Source: Chelativorans sp. Marseille-P2723
GTDB taxonomy: Bacteria > Pseudomonadota > Alphaproteobacteria > Rhizobiales > Rhizobiaceae
NCBI RefSeq assembly: GCF_902809845.1
Contig: NZ_CADDWI010000013.1
Location: 1,024,114-1,088,113 of the forward strand
Direction: 5' to 3'
DNA length: 64,000 bases
Below the pieces are notes generated by a model. That model was not told the DNA's origin and did not search any database. It worked only from the letters and a program-made list of their open reading frames with translations. Shown piece after piece: positions 26,235 to 35,190 of the stretch. Position numbers and translations under genes: made by a program. The stretch's first letter is position 1. Every line of letters begins with the position of its first letter.

Positions 26235-26444
26235 TTACGGATCTCCCGATACCTTCTCGACGAGGTCCCGCAACACCTCTTCTTCGCATATTTCGTGGGC
26301 CTGACAGGCTTCGCGCAAGGTGTGAAACCTTCCGATCGGGCAGCCGACGCACAGCATACCGTGGCCGATCACGACAGGGATCGTGGACGGCCATCGGCGC
26401 ATGATTGCGTCGATCGTCATGTCCGGTTCCAGCTTGGCATGCAT
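26235..26444 (-). CDS. DUF1858 domain protein
   Basis: A 69-aa protein made of one DUF1858 domain (TIDAIMRRWPSTIPVVIGHGMLCVGCPIGRFHTLREACQAHEI) with the conserved CVGC pair. Related domains accompany ScdA/RIC-type iron-sulfur repair and hybrid-cluster proteins. Placement beside NO-related genes suggests a role in nitrosative stress or cofactor repair, which is inference. The ATG at 26444 has a GGAG site; the longer frame is rejected. It converges on nnrR with no gap. Confidence 0.8.
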   Translation of the reverse strand: MHAKLEPDMTIDAIMRRWPSTIPVVIGHGMLCVGCPIGRFHTLREACQAHEICEEEVLRDLVEKVSGDP

Positions 26445-26474
26445 CGTCTTTATCTCCGGCGGCAATGACAAACT

Positions 26475-26544
26475 GTCGCACCCTCCCGGGGAACTTTCCT
26501 TGCTGCTGCGCAAACAGGTCGCACCTTTTCGTACCAGGTGCGAC
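26475..26544. repeat. Three copies of GTCGCACC, two forming a 27-bp inverted repeat
   Basis: GTCGCACC occurs at 26475-26482 and 26518-26525, and inverted as GGTGCGAC at 26537-26544. The last two enclose an 11-base spacer, the same spacer length as in the nearby NsrR-like site. They lie between divergent promoters of the DUF1858 gene and the hemoglobin gene. Confidence 0.5.
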
Positions 26545-26578
26545 ATCTCTTCCATTGCCGCTTCAAAACGGCAAATCT

Positions 26579-26603
26579 AAAGTGGCATATAGTTTACCAC
26601 TTT
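26579..26603. promoter_or_regulatory. NsrR-like operator before the hemoglobin-nsrR-cco genes
   Basis: AAAGTGG-N11-CCACTTT is a perfect inverted repeat. As an 11-1-11 dyad its half-sites AAGTGGCATAT and AAGTGGTAAAC resemble the NsrR half-site AAGATGCATTT. It ends 9 bases before the hemoglobin start, so a bound repressor would block transcription or initiation. nsrR is two genes downstream, which supports autoregulation. Confidence 0.65.
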
Positions 26604-26612
26604 GGGATCGCT

Positions 26613-27068
26613 ATGAGCAATTTCCGCATCGAAGCGGCGCGGCCAAAGCCTGAGAAGCCTCTTGCCGATAAGAACGTCGACCGGGCTTTCATCGGGGGAA
26701 TCGTGCGTGATTTCTATGGCCGTGTGCGAAAAGACGAGCGGCTTGGCCCGATCTTCGCCCGTCACATTGCCGGGGACTGGGAGCCGCATCTGGAAAAGAT
26801 GACCGACTTTTGGTGTTCAGTGATTCTGAAGACCGGAGAATATCGGGGACGCCCCGTACCGGCGCATATGAAACTCAAGGAGGTGCGGGAAGAGGATTTT
26901 GCCATCTGGCTCGGCCTTTTCCGTCAGACGGTGGAAGAGCGCTGTTCGCCGGAGACAGCTGCGGTCTTTGTCGAGCGCTCCGAGCGCATTGCAAAGAGCT
27001 TGCAGCTGGCGATGTTTTTCACGCTCGGCACGGCGGCAAAGGAGAATCCCGATCATGGTCGGAAATAA
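26613..27068 (+). CDS. Group III truncated hemoglobin
   Basis: A 151-aa group III truncated hemoglobin. The pattern FIGGIVRDFYGRVRKDERLGPIFARHIAGDWEPHLEKMTDFWCSVILKTGEYRGRPVPAHMKL matches the family, with the proximal His in PAHMKL. Such globins bind O2 and NO and can support NO detoxification. Start ATG 26613; the in-frame extension to 26538 crosses the operator and is rejected. It overlaps the next gene by 14 bp. Confidence 0.92.
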   Translation: MSNFRIEAARPKPEKPLADKNVDRAFIGGIVRDFYGRVRKDERLGPIFARHIAGDWEPHLEKMTDFWCSVILKTGEYRGRPVPAHMKLKEVREEDFAIWLGLFRQTVEERCSPETAAVFVERSERIAKSLQLAMFFTLGTAAKENPDHGRK

Positions 27069-27528
27069 GCGTTTCCTTTATACCGCGACCGCTTTCGTTG
27101 CCATTTTCTGGCTCGGCATGCTTGTCGGCGTTTCCTTCCTCGCCACGCCGGTGAAGTTTCAGGCGCCGTCCCTCGACCTGCCCGTGGCGCTTGATGTCGG
27201 CCGCGTCACCTTTGCACTTTTCTCGCACATCGAATGGATTCCGGCGGTGCTTCTGCTCGCGCTCGTCGTGCCGCTGCGTCTGGACACCTGGATTGTCGCG
27301 GCGGCGGCGGCCGCTTCCGTATTGCTTGCAGCCGAGTTTTTCTGGCTGCTGCCGGTGCTCGATGTGCGTGTGGCGGCGATCATCGCCGGTGAGGCGGTGC
27401 AGCCCAGCCCGCATCATTTCCTCTACGCCCTGGCCGAAGTGGCGAAGGCCGTGCTCCTCCTGGTTATAGGGTTTGCCTGCCTTCTGCGGCTGGCAAGCTC
27501 CTCCGCCCCTGCGGCAGCAGCGGAGTAG
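27055..27528 (+). CDS. Four-helix inner-membrane protein of unknown function
   Basis: A 157-aa protein with four hydrophobic segments (about 8-30, 60-80, 83-102 and 125-147) and a possible relation to the TMEM205-like/DUF4149 type of small membrane proteins. It overlaps the hemoglobin gene and is followed by nsrR after 10 bp, so it is co-transcribed in an NO-linked operon. His-Ile in SHIEWIP and PHHF are candidate cofactor ligands, but this is speculative. Confidence 0.65.
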   Translation: MVGNKRFLYTATAFVAIFWLGMLVGVSFLATPVKFQAPSLDLPVALDVGRVTFALFSHIEWIPAVLLLALVVPLRLDTWIVAAAAAASVLLAAEFFWLLPVLDVRVAAIIAGEAVQPSPHHFLYALAEVAKAVLLLVIGFACLLRLASSSAPAAAAE

Positions 27529-27538
27529 GCCGGTGCGG

Positions 27539-27970
27539 ATGACGCTCCACACCGATTATGCGATGCGCATGCTGATCATGCTCGGCGCACATAACCGTGA
27601 GCCGGTGACGGTGCAGCAGGTGGCCGATACCTATGGGCTCTCGCGCAATCACCTTCTGAAGGTGGCTCGCAAGCTGCGACAGATGGGAATTATTGACACG
27701 ACACGCGGTCGCGCCGGCGGCATTCAACTCGCCAAAGAGCCCGCCGACATCAATATCGGTACGATCGTGCGCGCGACGGAAGATGACCTGGCGCTCGTGG
27801 AATGCATGAAGACGGGCGGCAGGTGCCTGCTTTCTCCATCGTGCCGTCTCAAGGGCATCGTGCGGGAGGCGCTGGACGCCTATCTTGCTGTTTTCGATAA
27901 GTATTCGCTGGCAGACCTGATCCAGAACAAGGACATGCTCGGCCTGCTGCTTCATAAGGAAGGGGTATGA
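27539..27970 (+). CDS. nsrR: Rrf2-family NO-sensing repressor NsrR
   Basis: A 143-aa Rrf2-type regulator. The winged helix reads VTVQQVADTYGLSRNHLLKVARKLRQMGIIDTTRGRAGGIQLA, and three cysteines at 89, 96 and 102 (ECMKTGGRCLLSPSCRLK) match the NsrR iron-sulfur ligands. NO damages the cluster and releases repression. The ATG at 27539 is chosen. Its last codon overlaps the ccoN start (ATGA), so sensor and oxidase genes are translationally coupled. Confidence 0.9.
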   Translation: MTLHTDYAMRMLIMLGAHNREPVTVQQVADTYGLSRNHLLKVARKLRQMGIIDTTRGRAGGIQLAKEPADINIGTIVRATEDDLALVECMKTGGRCLLSPSCRLKGIVREALDAYLAVFDKYSLADLIQNKDMLGLLLHKEGV

Positions 27971-29616
27971 GATTGATCGCGGGGTTGACCACTACAGAAC
28001 GGCAGACAGGCCTTTTGCTTGCCGGCATCGTCACCTTGATGGGCGCGGCACTCGGCATCGCCGGTCGCAACGACCTGTTGGGCTATCACGGATTGCTCAT
28101 CGTCGTTTTCGGCGCGGTCGTCATGATCGCGCTGCTGCGCAATCTGGATGCACCCGAGCCAGAGGAAAGCCGGCTCTCCGAATATTATGACGATCCAATC
28201 CGCTTTGGCATCGTGCTGACAATGGTCTGGGCCGTCTTCGCCATGTTCATCGGTGTGTGGGTGTCGGCGCTCCTGGCTAGGCCTGAACTAACCTTCGATG
28301 CGGGCTGGGCAAGTTTCGGCCGTTTACGTCCTGTCCACACCACCGGCGTCATTTTCGGCTTCGGCGGCAATGCCTTGATTGCCACATCGCTGCATGTCGT
28401 CCAGCGCACCTCGCGCGCGCGCCTTCCCGATCAGGTGAGCCCCTGGTTCGTCCTGCTCGGTTACAATCTCTTCTGCCTGTTGGCCGTCACCGGCTACTTC
28501 CTCGGCATCACCCAGTCGAAGGAATATGCCGAGCCGGAATGGTATGCCGATATCTGGCTGGTCATCATCTGGGTCACTTATTTCGTGCTCTATATCCGAA
28601 CGCTGGCGCGCCGGAAGGAGCCGCACATTTACGTAGCAAACTGGTATTTTATGGCATTTATCCTCGTAGTGGCGGTGCTGCACATCATCAATAATCTTGC
28701 AGTGCCGGTCTCCCTCGGCAGCGCCAAGGCCTATTCCGCTTTCTCGGGCGTGCAGGATGCGATGACGCAATGGTGGTACGGCCACAATGCTGTCGCCTTC
28801 TTTCTCACGGCCGGATTCCTCGGCATGATGTACTACTATCTGCCAAAGCGGGCAGAACGGCCCATCTATTCCTACCGGCTGTCGATCATCAGCTTCTGGG
28901 GCATTACTTTCCTGTATCTCTGGGCGGGCTCGCACCATCTTCACTACACCGCCCTGCCTCACTGGGTGCAGACACTGGGCATGACCTTCTCCATCGTGCT
29001 GCTGGTGCCCTCCTGGGCGTCGGCCGGCAATGCGTTGCTGACCCTCAATGGCGCCTGGCACAAGGTGCGTGACGACGCGACGCTCCGCTTCATGATGGTG
29101 GCGGCCGTCTTCTATGGCCTGACGACGTTCGAAGGTTCCTTCCTGGCGATCCGCGCCGTCAACTCCCTGTCCCATTATACGGACTGGACCGTCGGTCACG
29201 TCCATGCCGGCGCGCTTGGCTGGGTGGCGATGATCACCTTCGGCGCGCTCTACACGCTGACCCCTTCCATGTGGAAGCGCGAGCGCATGTACTCCAACAC
29301 GCTGGTGGAGGTGCATTTCTGGTGCGCAGTGATCGGGACGTTCATTTACGTCTTCGCCATGTGGAACTCCGGCATCATCCAGGGACTGATGTGGCGCACC
29401 TATAATGACAGCGGCACGTTGACCTACTCCTTCATCGAGTCGCTCGTCGCGATGCACCCCTACTACATTGCGCGTACCGTCGGCGGCCTCTTCTTCCTCA
29501 CTGGCGCAGTGGTCGGCACCTACAACATCTTGATGACGATCCGGCATGAGCCGCAGCCCTTGCGCGAGCGCGCGGAAACGCTCGGCGCAGACCAGCCGCT
29601 CGTGCCGGGGGAGTAA
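27967..29616 (+). CDS. ccoN: cbb3-type cytochrome c oxidase subunit I (CcoN)
   Basis: Haem-copper oxidase subunit (549 aa, 14 or so helices) of the C family. Haem and copper ligands are in RPVHTTGVIFGFGGNALIA, WWYGHNAVAFFLTAGFLGMMYYYLPK, AGSHHLHYTALPHWVQTLGM and VGHVHAGALGWVAMITFG. The N-terminus has about 60 extra residues with two helices before the core, as in several CcoN. It catalyses O2 reduction at high affinity, and some cbb3 enzymes also reduce NO. It is translationally coupled to nsrR. Confidence 0.93.
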   Translation: MRLIAGLTTTERQTGLLLAGIVTLMGAALGIAGRNDLLGYHGLLIVVFGAVVMIALLRNLDAPEPEESRLSEYYDDPIRFGIVLTMVWAVFAMFIGVWVSALLARPELTFDAGWASFGRLRPVHTTGVIFGFGGNALIATSLHVVQRTSRARLPDQVSPWFVLLGYNLFCLLAVTGYFLGITQSKEYAEPEWYADIWLVIIWVTYFVLYIRTLARRKEPHIYVANWYFMAFILVVAVLHIINNLAVPVSLGSAKAYSAFSGVQDAMTQWWYGHNAVAFFLTAGFLGMMYYYLPKRAERPIYSYRLSIISFWGITFLYLWAGSHHLHYTALPHWVQTLGMTFSIVLLVPSWASAGNALLTLNGAWHKVRDDATLRFMMVAAVFYGLTTFEGSFLAIRAVNSLSHYTDWTVGHVHAGALGWVAMITFGALYTLTPSMWKRERMYSNTLVEVHFWCAVIGTFIYVFAMWNSGIIQGLMWRTYNDSGTLTYSFIESLVAMHPYYIARTVGGLFFLTGAVVGTYNILMTIRHEPQPLRERAETLGADQPLVPGE

Positions 29617-29619
29617 AAA

Positions 29620-30372
29620 ATGCCCGAATTTCACAGGAAACTTGAACGCACCGCCATCGGGTTCGCACTGGCCATCATCGTCGTATCGAGCATCGGCGGC
29701 CTGGTCGAGATCGCACCCCTTTTCACCATCGACGAGACCGTCGAGAAGGTGGAGGACATGCGGGTATACACCCCGCTAGAGCTGGCCGGCCGCAACATAT
29801 ACATGCGTGAGGGGTGCTACGCCTGCCATAGCCAGATGATCCGTACCCTCCGCGACGAGGTTGAGCGTTACGGACCGTACTCGCTGGCGGTGGAGTCGCA
29901 ATACGACCACCCGATGCTATGGGGCTCGAAACGCACTGGGCCCGACCTTGCGCGCGTGGGCGGCAAATATTCGGACGAATGGCACGCCGCTCACCTTGTC
30001 GACCCGCGCGCCGTCGTGCCCGAATCCAAGATGCCGGCCTATGCATGGCTTCAGCGCAATACGCTGCGGATAGACGATCTGCCGGGGCATCTGAAGGCGC
30101 TGCGGCGCGTCGGCGTCCCGTACACGGACGAGATGGTGGCGAACGCCGCGCGCGACGCCTTCGCCCAGGCCTTTCCGGACAGCCCGCTGACCGAAGGCGT
30201 CGTCGAGCGCTACGGCGAGGATACGAATATCCGTGCCTTTGACGGCGAGCCAGGCCGGCTTACCGAGATGGATGCGCTGATCGCCTATCTGCAGATTCTC
30301 GGCAAGCTGACCGATGCTCCCCATAAGCAGGGCAGCGGGGAACAGGTTGTCCAGGCAGAGGAGACGGAATGA
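29620..30372 (+). CDS. ccoO: cbb3-type oxidase mono-haem subunit II (CcoO)
   Basis: Membrane-anchored cytochrome c (250 aa) with one N-terminal helix (about 13-35) and the haem motif in [24 protein letters not shown], near residue 68, a classic CcoO signature. The distal Met lies in SKMPAYAWL. It relays electrons from CcoP to CcoN. It begins 3 bp after ccoN and overlaps ccoQ. Confidence 0.93.
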   Translation: MPEFHRKLERTAIGFALAIIVVSSIGGLVEIAPLFTIDETVEKVEDMRVYTPLELAGRNIYMREGCYACHSQMIRTLRDEVERYGPYSLAVESQYDHPMLWGSKRTGPDLARVGGKYSDEWHAAHLVDPRAVVPESKMPAYAWLQRNTLRIDDLPGHLKALRRVGVPYTDEMVANAARDAFAQAFPDSPLTEGVVERYGEDTNIRAFDGEPGRLTEMDALIAYLQILGKLTDAPHKQGSGEQVVQAEETE

Positions 30373-30542
30373 TGGAAATCAGCCACGAAACCCTCGTCGG
30401 AATCGCCAAAAGCTGGGGGCTCTTCTACTTCATCGCAATGTCCATCGGGGTGCTTATCTACACTTTCTGGCCGCGCAACCGTGAGCGTTTCGCCCGTGCC
30501 AAGCTGATCGTGCTCGACAAGGAGGACCGGCCATGCAGATAG
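30369..30542 (+). CDS. ccoQ: cbb3-type oxidase small subunit (CcoQ)
   Basis: A 57-aa protein: [17 protein letters not shown], one membrane helix ([17 protein letters not shown]), then a basic tail. This length, the WPRNRERF pattern after the helix, and its place between ccoO and ccoP identify CcoQ, which stabilises the complex. It overlaps ccoO by 4 bp and ccoP by 10 bp. Confidence 0.88.
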   Translation: MMEISHETLVGIAKSWGLFYFIAMSIGVLIYTFWPRNRERFARAKLIVLDKEDRPCR

Positions 30543-31435
30543 GGGAACGCGATCCGGTCACCGGCCAATACACGACCGGGCATGACTGGAACGGCATCAA
30601 GGAACTGGACAACCGCGTCCCCCGTGTCGTCAAGTTCTTCCTCTACGCTACGATCCTGTGGTCGATCGTCTATTGGATACTGATGCCAGCTTGGCCGTTG
30701 GGCGTCAGCTATACAAAGGGCCTGCTGGGCATCGACCAGCGTCAGACGGTGGGGAAAGCCGTCGCCCGCGGCGCGGCCCAGCGGTCGGTCTGGGTAGACC
30801 AGATTGCACAACTTGATTTTGAAGCGATCAGGCAGGATCCTGCACTGATGGCGATCGTGCGGGAGACCGGCAGCACGCTGTTCGGCGATAATTGCGCCGT
30901 CTGTCATGGCACAGACGCGAGGGGCAACCCGGGTTATCCGAGCCTTGCAAGCAATGCCTGGTTGTGGGGCGGCGATGCGGAAACAATTGCGGAAACGCTG
31001 CGCGTCGGAATCAATTCGAGCCACCCGGAAAGCCGCTATGGGCAAATGCCCGCTTTCGGACGTGACGGCATTCTTGACCAGGCTGCCATTTCCTCGATCG
31101 TCTCGTTCATCCGCAACAATGCCGAGGGTATCGATGATCTCGGCCCGCTGGACACGAAGGGCGTGGAGGAAGGCCGGGAACTGTTCGTCGAGAATTGCGC
31201 CGCCTGCCATGGGGAAAGCGGACGCGGCGATCCGAGCATGGGCGTTCCCGATCTGATGGACGATGTGTGGATCACCGGCAGTAACCGACAGACGCTGTTC
31301 CGTACCATATGGCGGGGCCGGCAGGGGCACATGCCCCACTGGGAAGGGCGGCTCAGCGAGATAGACCGCAAGATCTTGACGCTTTACGTCACCAACATCG
31401 CCAGCGGGCAGACGGAGGGCGTCGATGAGCGCTAG
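30533..31435 (+). CDS. ccoP: cbb3-type oxidase di-haem subunit III (CcoP)
   Basis: A 300-aa subunit with the N-terminal HDWNGIKELDNRVPRW-like region, one membrane helix (about 36-55) and two cytochrome c domains with haem motifs CAVCH (near 122) and CAACH (near 222). It accepts electrons from soluble carriers or the bc1 complex and passes them to CcoO. Confidence 0.92.
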   Translation: MQIGERDPVTGQYTTGHDWNGIKELDNRVPRVVKFFLYATILWSIVYWILMPAWPLGVSYTKGLLGIDQRQTVGKAVARGAAQRSVWVDQIAQLDFEAIRQDPALMAIVRETGSTLFGDNCAVCHGTDARGNPGYPSLASNAWLWGGDAETIAETLRVGINSSHPESRYGQMPAFGRDGILDQAAISSIVSFIRNNAEGIDDLGPLDTKGVEEGRELFVENCAACHGESGRGDPSMGVPDLMDDVWITGSNRQTLFRTIWRGRQGHMPHWEGRLSEIDRKILTLYVTNIASGQTEGVDER

Positions 31436-31622
31436 CGCAGGCCGCCGCCGGACCAGACTGTGGGTCTTCGCAGGAGTTACCGGCGGGCTTCTCCTCTTCT
31501 TCGGCGCGAATGCGCATCTTCTTTATGTCGCGCTCGACGCGCAGCCTGAATGCGTCGAACATATCAAGATGCCGAATGAGGGGCAGCCCGCGCAATTCAG
31601 GGCGGCAAAGTCCGCGTGCTGA
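31425..31622 (+). CDS. Small single-helix membrane protein in the cco operon
   Basis: A 65-aa protein with a basic N-terminus, one membrane helix (about 12-36) and a short periplasmic tail containing two Cys. It overlaps ccoP by 11 bp. It is far shorter than FixH/CcoH (about 160 aa) and does not show its motifs, so I leave the function open; a small assembly factor is plausible. Confidence 0.6.
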   Translation: MSASAGRRRTRLWVFAGVTGGLLLFFGANAHLLYVALDAQPECVEHIKMPNEGQPAQFRAAKSAC

Positions 31623-31640
31623 GGGGATCAGAGCAAGACC

Positions 31641-32432
31641 ATGGCGAATGACATTCACGCAAACGATATCGAACCCTTCGTGCCGGCCATCCGCGACCAT
31701 GGACTGCCGCCTGCTGAAGCTTTCCGCTGGCTTGGAGCAGGGTGGCGGGATTTCTGCACCCGCCCCGGCTTGAGCCTTTTTCACGGGGTGGGTGTGCTTG
31801 CCCTTTCAATGCTCACGGTAGCGGTCATGTTCGCGGCAGGCTGGGACCACATCCTGTTTCCCGCCCTGTCGGGCTTTATGATCATCGGGCCGCTTATCGC
31901 CCTCGGGACCTATGAAAAAAGCCGCAGGCTGGCGGAAGGCGAGCCCTTGAGCCTTCGCCACGTCATCTTCGTTCCCATTCGCTCCGGGAGCCAGATCTTC
32001 TTTGTCGGGCTTATTCTCGCGCTGCTGATGATCTTTTGGATGCGGTCGGCTGTGCTGGTCTATGCTCTCTTCTTCGGCCTGCGGCCGTTTCCTGGCCTTG
32101 ACCAGATCGTGCCCATGCTCTTCACCGCGCCCATCGGCTGGGCGATGCTTGTTACGGGCACGATCATTGGCGGCATATTTGCGGCATTTTCCTTTTCGAT
32201 CAGTGTTTTTGCCATCCCCATGCTCATCGACAGGCGCACCGATGCGATGTCGGCCATGGGCGCGAGCATGGCACTGGTCTGGAACAATTTGCCGGTGATG
32301 CTGACATGGGGCGGCATTCTGCTCGCGTGGTTCGTATTTGCTGTTGCCACGGGGCTTCTGGGCCTCGTCCTCATTTTCCCGCTATTGGGCCATGCCACAT
32401 GGCACGCGTATGCGACGGTCGCACGGAGTTGA
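31641..32432 (+). CDS. DUF2189 family membrane protein
   Basis: A 263-aa protein with about six hydrophobic helices and DUF2189 features ([49 protein letters not shown]). DUF2189 genes recur beside cytochrome oxidase genes, and the role may be in assembly or copper handling, which is inference. It lies 18 bp after the small membrane protein and 4 bp before ccoI. Confidence 0.78.
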   Translation: MANDIHANDIEPFVPAIRDHGLPPAEAFRWLGAGWRDFCTRPGLSLFHGVGVLALSMLTVAVMFAAGWDHILFPALSGFMIIGPLIALGTYEKSRRLAEGEPLSLRHVIFVPIRSGSQIFFVGLILALLMIFWMRSAVLVYALFFGLRPFPGLDQIVPMLFTAPIGWAMLVTGTIIGGIFAAFSFSISVFAIPMLIDRRTDAMSAMGASMALVWNNLPVMLTWGGILLAWFVFAVATGLLGLVLIFPLLGHATWHAYATVARS

Positions 32433-32436
32433 GATC

Positions 32437-34692
32437 ATGGCGGGCTGTTGCGCCCCCGGCGCGGACATGATCATGAATGAACAGGGTGGTGCCTGGCCGG
32501 TCGACGATGAAATACGCGTCGCAAGCCGCGACCTTTCGCCAACCCTAATGCAAACGGATCTGTCGGTGCCCGGCGCGCATTGCGCGGCCTGTATCAAGGC
32601 CATCGAGAAAGCGCTCGTGACGCTCCCGGGCGTAGAAGCAGCAAGACTCAACCTCTCGACCCGCCGCGTCTCGGTTCAGTGGCGCAAGGATGGCCCGGTG
32701 CCGCCCTTCTTCAAGGCGCTTTCCAAGGCCGGCTACGAGTCGACGCTCTTTTCCGAGGATCCCGAACGGGAGGATCCGGAATTTACACGCCTGATACGCG
32801 CGACGGCCGTGGCGGGTTTTGCTTCCATGAACATCATGCTCCTGTCTGTCTCCGTCTGGTCGGGGGCGGACGCCGGAGTTCGCCATGCGTTCCATCTGAT
32901 CTCGGCACTGCTTGCCGTACCCGCAATCGCCTATTCGGGCCGCGTCTTCTTCGCCTCTGCCTGGTCGGCGTTGAAAGCGCGCAGGACCAATATGGATGTG
33001 CCGATTTCCGTCGGGATCCTGCTGACGCTGGGGCTCAGCCTTCATGACACCCTCTTGAACGAACCGCACGCCTATTTCGATGCGGTAACGTCGCTTACCT
33101 TCTTCCTGCTCATCGGCCGCACGCTGGACCACATGATGCGCCGCAGGGCCAGGGTAGCCGTGATGGGGCTGGCGCGCATGATGCCGCGCGGAGCGGTGAC
33201 GGTGGCGGCGGACGGAACCCGCGACTACAAGGATGTGCGCACCATCGAGCCCGGGGAGATGCTGCTCGTCTCGCCGGGAGAACGCATTCCGCTCGATGGC
33301 ACGGTGGTGGAGGGCAGCGGCGAGATCGATGCCCACGTCGTTACCGGCGAGTCGCAGCCCGTCGAGGCCGAAGCAGGCAGCAAGGTCAGCGCGGGCATGC
33401 TGAACCTGACCGGCGCCCTGAAGGTCCAGGTCGAGAAAAGGGCCGACGACTCCTTCCTTTCCGAAATGATTCGGATGATGGAGGCGGCGGAAGCCGGCCG
33501 CTCGCGCTACCGCCGCATTGCCGACCGTGCAGCAAGCCTTTACTCGCCCGTCATCCACACCCTGGCGCTTGCCGCCTTTACCGGCTGGATGCTGGCGACG
33601 GGAGACTGGCACCGCGCGCTTACAATCGCCGTTTCGGTACTGATCATAACCTGCCCGTGCGCGCTCGGCCTCGCCGTTCCGATGGTCCAGGTGATGGCAG
33701 CGCGCCGGCTGTTCGAAGGTGGGATCGCGCTCAAGGATGGAAGCGCGCTGGAACGCCTCGTTCAGGTCGGTGCGGTTGTGTTCGACAAGACCGGAACGCT
33801 GACATTGGGGCGTCTGCGCGTCAGCGGCTCGACGGCCGCAGGGGATGATCTTGAAGCTGCTGCTACCCTGGCGTCCCGTTCGCTCCATCCTGCGGCAAGG
33901 GCCGTAGCAGCGATCCATCCCGGCGCGGCAGATCATCCGGTTGAAAACTTCGCGGAGCATCCCGGCTTTGGCATCGAGGGGGAAATCGGCGGCGCCCAAT
34001 ATCGGCTCGGGCGCCCGTCATGGGCGCATGACACCGGGGCATCGGAAAGCGCGCAGACCGTCAGCGTGCTTTCCCGCGATGGCGCTCCGGTGGGGACTTT
34101 TGCATTTACCGACACATTGCGCGGCGAAGCAAAAAACGCAGTCCGCGCGCTTCAGGAGAACGGCTTGGCGGTTGAGATCATTTCCGGCGACACGGAACAG
34201 GCCGTGGCTGCCGTGGCAGAGGAGCTTGGCGTAAAAAACTACCAGGCGGCCATGCTGCCTGCGGACAAGGTCGCGCGGCTTGCCAAACTGCGCAGCGAAG
34301 GCACGAAGGTGCTGATGGTGGGAGACGGGCTGAATGACGCACCCGCCTTGGCGGCCGCCGACGTATCCATGGCCCCCGGCAGCGCGGCGGAGGTGGGACG
34401 CAACGCCGCTGACCTCGTCTTCTTCAGCGGCACACTCGACTCGGTACCGGCGGCCCTGTCGATCGCCCGGCGCGCGGCAGCGCTTGTGCGCCAGAATCTG
34501 GGGCTTGCCGTTATCTACAATATACTGGTGCTGCCGCTGGCACTCGCCGGCTATGTCACGCCCCTCGTCGCTGCCATCGCCATGTCGCTGTCTTCGATCC
34601 TTGTCGTGGCCAATGCGCTCAGATTACGAGGTGCGGAAAAATTGGCGATACGCGAGGCCCGTATAGCTAAACCGGCGGAGGCTCCCGCATGA
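32437..34692 (+). CDS. ccoI: P1B-type copper ATPase for cbb3 assembly (CcoI/FixI)
   Basis: A 751-aa heavy-metal P-type ATPase. It has an N-terminal metal-binding domain with [13 protein letters not shown] near residue 47, the membrane CPC motif in [14 protein letters not shown] near 408, the phosphorylation site FDKTGTLT near 449 and [10 protein letters not shown] near 630. An extra GCCAPGAD stretch opens the protein. CcoI-type pumps supply copper to the periplasm for cbb3 maturation. Start ATG 32437 is favoured over an upstream in-frame start inside the previous gene. Confidence 0.9.
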   Translation: MAGCCAPGADMIMNEQGGAWPVDDEIRVASRDLSPTLMQTDLSVPGAHCAACIKAIEKALVTLPGVEAARLNLSTRRVSVQWRKDGPVPPFFKALSKAGYESTLFSEDPEREDPEFTRLIRATAVAGFASMNIMLLSVSVWSGADAGVRHAFHLISALLAVPAIAYSGRVFFASAWSALKARRTNMDVPISVGILLTLGLSLHDTLLNEPHAYFDAVTSLTFFLLIGRTLDHMMRRRARVAVMGLARMMPRGAVTVAADGTRDYKDVRTIEPGEMLLVSPGERIPLDGTVVEGSGEIDAHVVTGESQPVEAEAGSKVSAGMLNLTGALKVQVEKRADDSFLSEMIRMMEAAEAGRSRYRRIADRAASLYSPVIHTLALAAFTGWMLATGDWHRALTIAVSVLIITCPCALGLAVPMVQVMAARRLFEGGIALKDGSALERLVQVGAVVFDKTGTLTLGRLRVSGSTAAGDDLEAAATLASRSLHPAARAVAAIHPGAADHPVENFAEHPGFGIEGEIGGAQYRLGRPSWAHDTGASESAQTVSVLSRDGAPVGTFAFTDTLRGEAKNAVRALQENGLAVEIISGDTEQAVAAVAEELGVKNYQAAMLPADKVARLAKLRSEGTKVLMVGDGLNDAPALAAADVSMAPGSAAEVGRNAADLVFFSGTLDSVPAALSIARRAAALVRQNLGLAVIYNILVLPLALAGYVTPLVAAIAMSLSSILVVANALRLRGAEKLAIREARIAKPAEAPA

Positions 34693-34904
34693 GCTATCTC
34701 GTCTGGCTCGTTCCCATCGGACTTGTCATGGGCGCTTCCGCCCTTTTCATCTTCTTGTGGTCGCTGCGCCAGGGGCAGTACGAGGATCTGGACGGAGCGG
34801 CAGCGCGCATCCTCGTCGATGAAGACGACAGGCCCATTGTGGACTGCGCGGCAAAGCCCGTTTCTGTCCACCTTCGGGAGTTCGATTCTGCATCCGTGAA
34901 ATAA
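34689..34904 (+). CDS. ccoS: cbb3-type oxidase assembly protein CcoS
   Basis: A 71-aa protein with one N-terminal membrane helix ([20 protein letters not shown]) followed by the CcoS signature [23 protein letters not shown]. CcoS is needed to insert haem and copper into the oxidase. It overlaps ccoI by 4 bp and ends the cco series. No ccoG or ccoH gene is adjacent. Confidence 0.88.
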   Translation: MSYLVWLVPIGLVMGASALFIFLWSLRQGQYEDLDGAAARILVDEDDRPIVDCAAKPVSVHLREFDSASVK

Positions 34905-35190
34905 CGGCCTGAAACAGCACGCCGGATCAAGCACGCGCCGCATCAGCGGGTAGCAGGACGCTCCTTTGAAGCGCATTCCCTCGGCGTATTGCCATGTTTA
35001 TTTCCCGAGTTCGTTTGCATAGCGGCGCGTATTCGTACCCTGCCGCTCCTCCCCACGCGAATAGCGGACTGCACAAAATTCCGCCTAAGCAAATCTGCGA
35101 TTGACGTTGATAACAGGATTCCGCACCCTAGTTCCTGTCGGAGCTACTGAAATGCATACGGGTGCCCAAGCCCATTTGGGGGGAGTAACC
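34905..35190. promoter_or_regulatory. Intergenic region carrying the narGHJI promoter
   Basis: About 286 bp without coding potential. A half-matching FNR-like site, TTGACGTTGATAAC at 35101-35114, has a good left half but a poor right half. No other convincing TTG-N8-CAA site is present. A purine-rich GGGGGGAG ribosome site precedes narG. Confidence 0.45.

Noticed and set aside
28324-29634. Leftward frame of 436 codons
   Set aside because: Antisense shadow of ccoN with no family signature.
31425-31622. Small gene after ccoP as ccoH/FixH
   Set aside because: It is far too short and lacks FixH motifs.
35101-35114. FNR box before narG (TTGACGTTGATAAC)
   Set aside because: Only the left half matches; the right half lacks CAA in the required position, so it is not called as a site.
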